Shown here: positions 7,150 to 7,772 of the stretch, piece after piece
Position numbering within the stretch: position 1 is the stretch's first letter
How the letters are laid out: each line of letters opens with the position of its first letter
DNA from: Treponema sp.
GTDB taxonomy: Bacteria; Spirochaetota; Spirochaetia; Treponematales; Breznakiellaceae
Reading direction: 5' to 3'
DNA: 7,772 bases
Assembly (NCBI GenBank): GCA_031258505.1
Contig: JAIRMT010000174.1
Span: 1-7,772, forward strand
The notes under the pieces: generated by a model
The model's input: the letters and a program-made list of their open reading frames with translations, nothing else
Database searches by the model: none
What the model was told of the DNA's origin: nothing
Made by a program: the position numbers and the translations under genes

Positions 7150-7195
7150 GTGAATAGCGCTGATAAACACAAAGGGTTTCGATAGCGCTATTCAC
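7150..7195. terminator. Perfect 12-bp-stem hairpin after the coiled-coil gene
   Basis: GTGAATAGCGCT (7150-7161) and its exact reverse complement AGCGCTATTCAC (7184-7195) enclose a 22-nt loop, in which AAAC and GTTT could pair further. It starts 17 bp past the coiled-coil stop codon, a fitting place for a terminator or a stabilising 3' structure. No T-run follows, so an operator or a mobile-element end is also possible. Confidence 0.5.
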
Positions 7196-7240
7196 AGACA
7201 TTTAGGTCAGCTATCCCACGCCTGAAGCTAAAACTTCATC

Positions 7241-7301
7241 TTGCTGGCAAACCGAGCGTGTCTGGCGCCTTGTATGTGTCTGACCCCATTTTGCTGGCAA
7301 A
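7241..7301 (+). repeat. 11-bp direct repeat pair spaced exactly 50 bp
   Basis: TTGCTGGCAAA occurs at 7241-7251 and 7291-7301. Between them GTGTCTG occurs twice (7258-7264 and 7276-7282). The string GTCTGACCCCATTTTG (7279-7294), read on the other strand as an AATGGGGTCAGAC motif, resembles sequences I associate with transposase-linked REP-type repeats; this is recollection, not a search result. No coding region covers the segment. It is probably mobile-element debris. Confidence 0.5.
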
Positions 7302-7476
7302 TAAGCTGAGACATTGCATGATAAACGCATAGCAATTCTCAAGCGCCTCTATACCAGTCGCGTATACGCCCGTATCGCGCTCAAGCGCGCCAAGAAAGAA
7401 GAAGAAGAAGGGGGAGCGCCGTTGAGGAAGAAGCGTGCCTCTATTTGCCAATGCCGCGCCGTTTACTCCGCTGCTC
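7302..7476. other. Gene-free segment with purine-rich run and short palindromes
   Basis: No gene can be supported. Visible items are the palindrome GCGTATACGC (7360-7369), a CGCGC/GCGCG mini-hairpin (7376-7389) and a purine-only run (about 7390-7413) built from AAG/GAA units that would encode Lys and Glu in the plus frame. A plus-strand frame opens at a TTG (7314) without a convincing ribosome binding site and runs into the intron remnant in antisense, so its first part could at best be a fragment of an interrupted gene. Confidence 0.4.
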
Positions 7477-7479
7477 GCC

Positions 7480-7514
7480 GGGTAGAACCGGGCGGTTGCC
7501 CGCCCGGAACCCCC
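7480..7514 (-). ncRNA. Group II intron domain VI-like hairpin
   Basis: On the minus strand CCGGGCGG and CCGCCCGG form a perfect 8-bp stem closed by a GCAA (GNRA-type) tetraloop, flanked by GGGT/ACCC pairing with TTCT unpaired on the 3' side. It lies directly after the domain V-like hairpin and ends CTACCC, where the branch-point adenosine of domain VI would be. It contains the 14-nt core shared with the repeats at 253-271 and 957-975. Confidence 0.6.
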
Positions 7515-7517
7515 ACA

Positions 7518-7566
7518 GACCCGGACATGCCCAATTTTCGTACCGCAGGTACGCGGCATCCGGTTC
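7518..7566 (-). ncRNA. Group II intron domain V-like hairpin with an insertion
   Basis: On the minus strand the lower helix is GAACCGGAT paired with GTCCGGGTC, and the upper helix is GCC with GGC. A 2-nt bulge (AT) lies between the helices on the 3' side, the layout of domain V, the catalytic core of group II introns. The canonical start GAGCC (triad AGC) reads GAACC here, and the third base pair is an A-G mismatch. The apical part is enlarged by the palindrome CGTACCTGCGGTACG just before a GAAA. These changes fit a decayed intron. Confidence 0.6.
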
Positions 7567-7583
7567 TTCCAGAAAAAGTTTCG

Positions 7584-7772
7584 CTAAACGTAAGAGTGTC
7601 CTATCTTGGGGTACGGCAAGGGACAGGCTTTCAGGTACATCAGATACTGCCATCAGTACAGACTTTTCTTGTCTGACCGCCGGTTCAGCCATTTGAACCA
7701 TAGCTCCCGTATCCTCAAGAAAAACTTCTCAAGGCAGGGCATCGGCGTTTACTCTGCAAATAAAGCCTGATA
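7584..7772 (-). pseudogene. Group II intron reverse transcriptase/maturase, C-terminal remnant
   Basis: The frame starting at base 7772 on the minus strand reads ELWFKWLNRRSDKKSLY, then WQYLMYLK and PLPYPKIGHSYV, ending at TAG (7584-7586). This matches the typical C-terminal tail of group II intron-encoded proteins: a hydrophobic W/F/K/W stretch, NRRS-x-KKS, and a PLPxPKIxHS ending. The family copies integrated introns by reverse transcription and helps them fold and splice. The frame is interrupted by TAA at 7749-7751 and TGA at 7653-7655, so the protein is dead unless the genome recodes these. The catalytic reverse transcriptase domain would lie to the right of the window. A competing minus-strand frame (7441-7701) is a shadow. 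Confidence 0.72.

Larger units (their letters stand above)
7477..7772 (-). mobile_element. Group II intron remnant, 3' part
   Basis: Read on the minus strand, the order is the C-terminus of an intron-encoded reverse transcriptase/maturase, then a domain V-like hairpin, then a domain VI-like hairpin ending CTACCC. This is the order found at the 3' end of bacterial group II introns. The 5' part lies beyond the right edge. Two stops in the reading frame and a changed, enlarged domain V indicate a decayed, immobile copy. The exact 3' splice junction is uncertain, placed near 7477. Confidence 0.7.

Noticed and set aside
7236..7559. Minus-strand 107-aa frame as a real gene
   Set aside because: It crosses the domain V-like and VI-like structures and the repeat debris, and shows no protein-family signature.
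7314..7676. Plus-strand 120-aa frame as a real gene
   Set aside because: It has only a TTG start and no clear ribosome binding site, and its second half is the antisense of the intron hairpins and RT remnant. Only the first ~50 codons could be a fragment of an interrupted gene.
7441..7701. Minus-strand 86-aa frame as a real gene
   Set aside because: It is out of frame with the recognisable RT/maturase tail on the same strand and runs through the domain V and VI hairpins, so it is a shadow of the intron remnant.
1..7772. CRISPR array, tRNA or rRNA genes
   Set aside because: No regularly spaced repeat series, cloverleaf or rRNA-like segment was seen by eye on either strand; a tRNA or Rfam scan was not possible here.

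Overview
The window looks like a moderate-GC bacterial chromosome segment, most likely from a spirochaete of the Treponema type. That lineage call is inference from the style of the DXS protein, the Ig-like repeat fragment at the left edge and the large coiled-coil protein; no rRNA or other firm marker is present. Two solid housekeeping or metabolic genes in the centre are flanked by mosaic, decaying accessory DNA.

Left region (1-1056). A fragment of a repeat-containing, Ig-like surface-type protein enters from the left. It loses its family character near position 240, at a 19-bp repeat. Just after the repeat comes a strong sigma70-type promoter (TTGACA, 17 bp, TATATT) driving a RelB/DinJ-family antitoxin and an overlapping YoeB-family toxin. 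The toxin is broken by what reads as a 2-nt deletion, although its catalytic residues survive in another frame. A second copy of the 19-bp repeat (18/19 identical) lies after the toxin, so the module sits between direct repeats about 704 bp apart. A long imperfect hairpin (988-1044) fills the gap before the next gene.

Centre (1057-7132). A family 38 alpha-mannosidase (minus strand, 961 aa, no signal peptide) is divergent from dxs (plus strand, 658 aa), the first enzyme of the MEP isoprenoid pathway. The 49-bp gap between them holds a GTATAC palindrome that could serve as a -10 element in both directions. Downstream of dxs, 57 bp away and with a good ribosome binding site, is a 368-aa coiled-coil protein of unknown function, probably co-transcribed with dxs.

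Right region (7133-7772). There is no intact gene here. It holds a perfect 12-bp-stem hairpin just after the coiled-coil gene, a pair of 11-bp direct repeats spaced exactly 50 bp, a purine-rich stretch, and on the minus strand the decayed 3' part of a group II intron. That remnant comprises the C-terminus of the intron reverse transcriptase/maturase with two in-frame stops, a domain V-like hairpin with a palindromic insertion, and a domain VI-like hairpin. The 14-nt core of the repeat flanking the toxin-antitoxin module recurs (12/14) in domain VI.

I see no convincing new multi-gene system. The most interesting signals are the repeat-bounded broken toxin-antitoxin cassette, the group II intron relic and its possible sequence link to that cassette, and the uncharacterised coiled-coil partner of dxs.
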